Assembly (NCBI RefSeq): GCF_013375555.1
Contig: NZ_JABXWB010000001.1
Coordinates: 3,057,501-3,121,500 of the forward strand
Direction: 5' to 3'
Source of the DNA: Sphingobium sp. EM0848
GTDB taxonomy: Bacteria; Pseudomonadota; Alphaproteobacteria; Sphingomonadales; Sphingomonadaceae
DNA: 64,000 nucleotides
The translations under genes were made by a program, and so were the position numbers. Shown here in pieces: positions 63,561 to 64,000 of this stretch (the first letter of the stretch is position 1; each line of letters opens with the position of its first letter). A model generated the notes under the pieces. It had not been told where the DNA came from. It did not search any database and saw only the letters and a list, made by a program, of their open reading frames with translations.

Positions 63561-64000
63561 CTATTGCCCGAGTTCCTTCGCCTCCTGATATTTCAGCTCA
63601 AGAAAGCGATTCTGCACCGCCAGCTTGTCGAGATCGCCGCTCGCCAGATTTTCGCTCATCCGCGCGATTTCCGCGTCGATCACGTTAAGCCCTTCGATCA
63701 ACTGCTTTTCCGGCACGCGGCCATTGCGCTCCTCGCGGCGCAGCGGTTCGGGGATGGATTGATAGCCGGTGACGAGTTCGGGCAGATGATCGGCCAGCAG
63801 CTTGCGGATTTCCTGCGCCGCCGGGTCCTGTTCCCCCAGCCGTTCGAGCTGCGGGGCCAGCGTCTCCAGCTTGACGCCGATGCTGTCGACCAGCATCACG
63901 GCGGGCGCGGGCAGGGCCTTGCGCTGATTTTCCAGCCAGATTTCGGTCTGCAACGGCAAGGCGGTGATCGCCGTGCCCGCCAGCGCCTCCGTCCTGACGC
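63561..64000 (-). CDS. TelA-like toxic anion resistance protein (5' partial)
   Basis: The C-terminal 146 codons of a TelA/KlaA-family protein; the frame is open to the window edge. RTEALAGTAITALPLQTEIW and the coiled-coil segment (LDKLAVQNRFLELKYQEAKE) fit this family, which is linked to tellurite and other toxic-anion tolerance without a settled mechanism. A TTG at 63959 is inside the protein and not its true start. Confidence 0.78.
   Translation of the reverse strand, partial: VRTEALAGTAITALPLQTEIWLENQRKALPAPAVMLVDSIGVKLETLAPQLERLGEQDPAAQEIRKLLADHLPELVTGYQSIPEPLRREERNGRVPEKQLIEGLNVIDAEIARMSENLASGDLDKLAVQNRFLELKYQEAKELGQ

Noticed and set aside
1..64000. tRNA genes, CRISPR arrays, insertion sequences, prophage or integrase genes
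   Set aside because: No T-loop-like GGTTCGAATCC blocks, regular spacer repeats, transposase or integrase motifs were seen when reading both strands.

Overview
The window is chromosomal DNA of a sphingomonad-type alphaproteobacterium, most like Sphingobium or a close relative; this rests on gene content and order, not on a search. Pointers are the plsX-fabH-ihfA-merR cluster, a class I lysyl-tRNA synthetase, a class I PHA synthase followed by a phasin, a TonB-ExbB-ExbD-ExbD operon, glycan genes of the exosortase A type, an RNase E with an acidic insert, high-GC coding sequence and frequent 4-base ATGA/GTGA overlaps. I see no tRNA, rRNA, insertion sequence, prophage or CRISPR array.

Layout: 1-2.8 kb (+) fatty-acid and phospholipid genes, IHF alpha and a MerR regulator. 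2.9-7.2 kb (-) PilZ, XPD/DinG-type helicase, SixA phosphatase and GNAT. 7.4-9.0 kb (+) lysK. 9.2-11.6 kb (-) two RcnB-like secreted proteins flanking a 2-oxoglutarate oxygenase. 11.8-15.0 kb: extradiol dioxygenase, an orphan 2Fe-2S subunit, a DUF2721-type protein and an aminotransferase. 15.1-23.9 kb (+) PHA synthase and phasin, ClpS, glpD-glpK, a MASE1-PAS-GGDEF cyclase and a MerC-like protein. 23.9-27.3 kb (-) glpX, hom and a secreted unknown. 27.5-30.1 kb (+) tonB-exbB-exbD1-exbD2. 30.4-36 kb: PilZ, DJ-1/PfpI, an ABC exporter, a methyltransferase with an added membrane and periplasmic part, a dipeptide epimerase and a small barrel protein. 36-41.7 kb: MscS channel and exosortase-A-type glycan genes. 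41.7-44 kb: small proteins divergent from an S24 repressor, then XdhC. 44.2-47.4 kb (-) cstA with its ybdD-like partner, DoxX and an interrupted flavin-oxidase-like gene. 47.5-54 kb: RNA ligase-like gene, the rpmH-rnpA-yidD-yidC-engB-phnA operon, then M48 protease and DsbA. 54.8-63.4 kb: rne, amidase, PBP1A, prfB, a lipoprotein methyltransferase and PilZ. The right edge holds a small membrane gene and the end of a TelA-like gene.

Most genes are housekeeping. Themes that recur are envelope building (PBP1A, amidase, YidC, TonB/Exb, M48/DsbA, glycan export), c-di-GMP signalling (one cyclase, three PilZ proteins) and carbon storage and overflow (PHA, glycerol, CstA).

The clearest anomaly is about 53,940-54,866. 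There the sequence changes from normal high-GC DNA to noise-like and then A-rich sequence lacking coding character, and it cuts off the 3' end of rne. It looks more like an unedited low-quality read than biology. Other points of interest are an in-frame amber codon in the flavin-oxidase-like gene at 47.3 kb, a methyltransferase fused to an anti-sigma-like tail, paired operators before the phasin, a half-site array before the S24 repressor, and two copies of a dispersed palindromic repeat. I did not find a convincing new multi-gene system.
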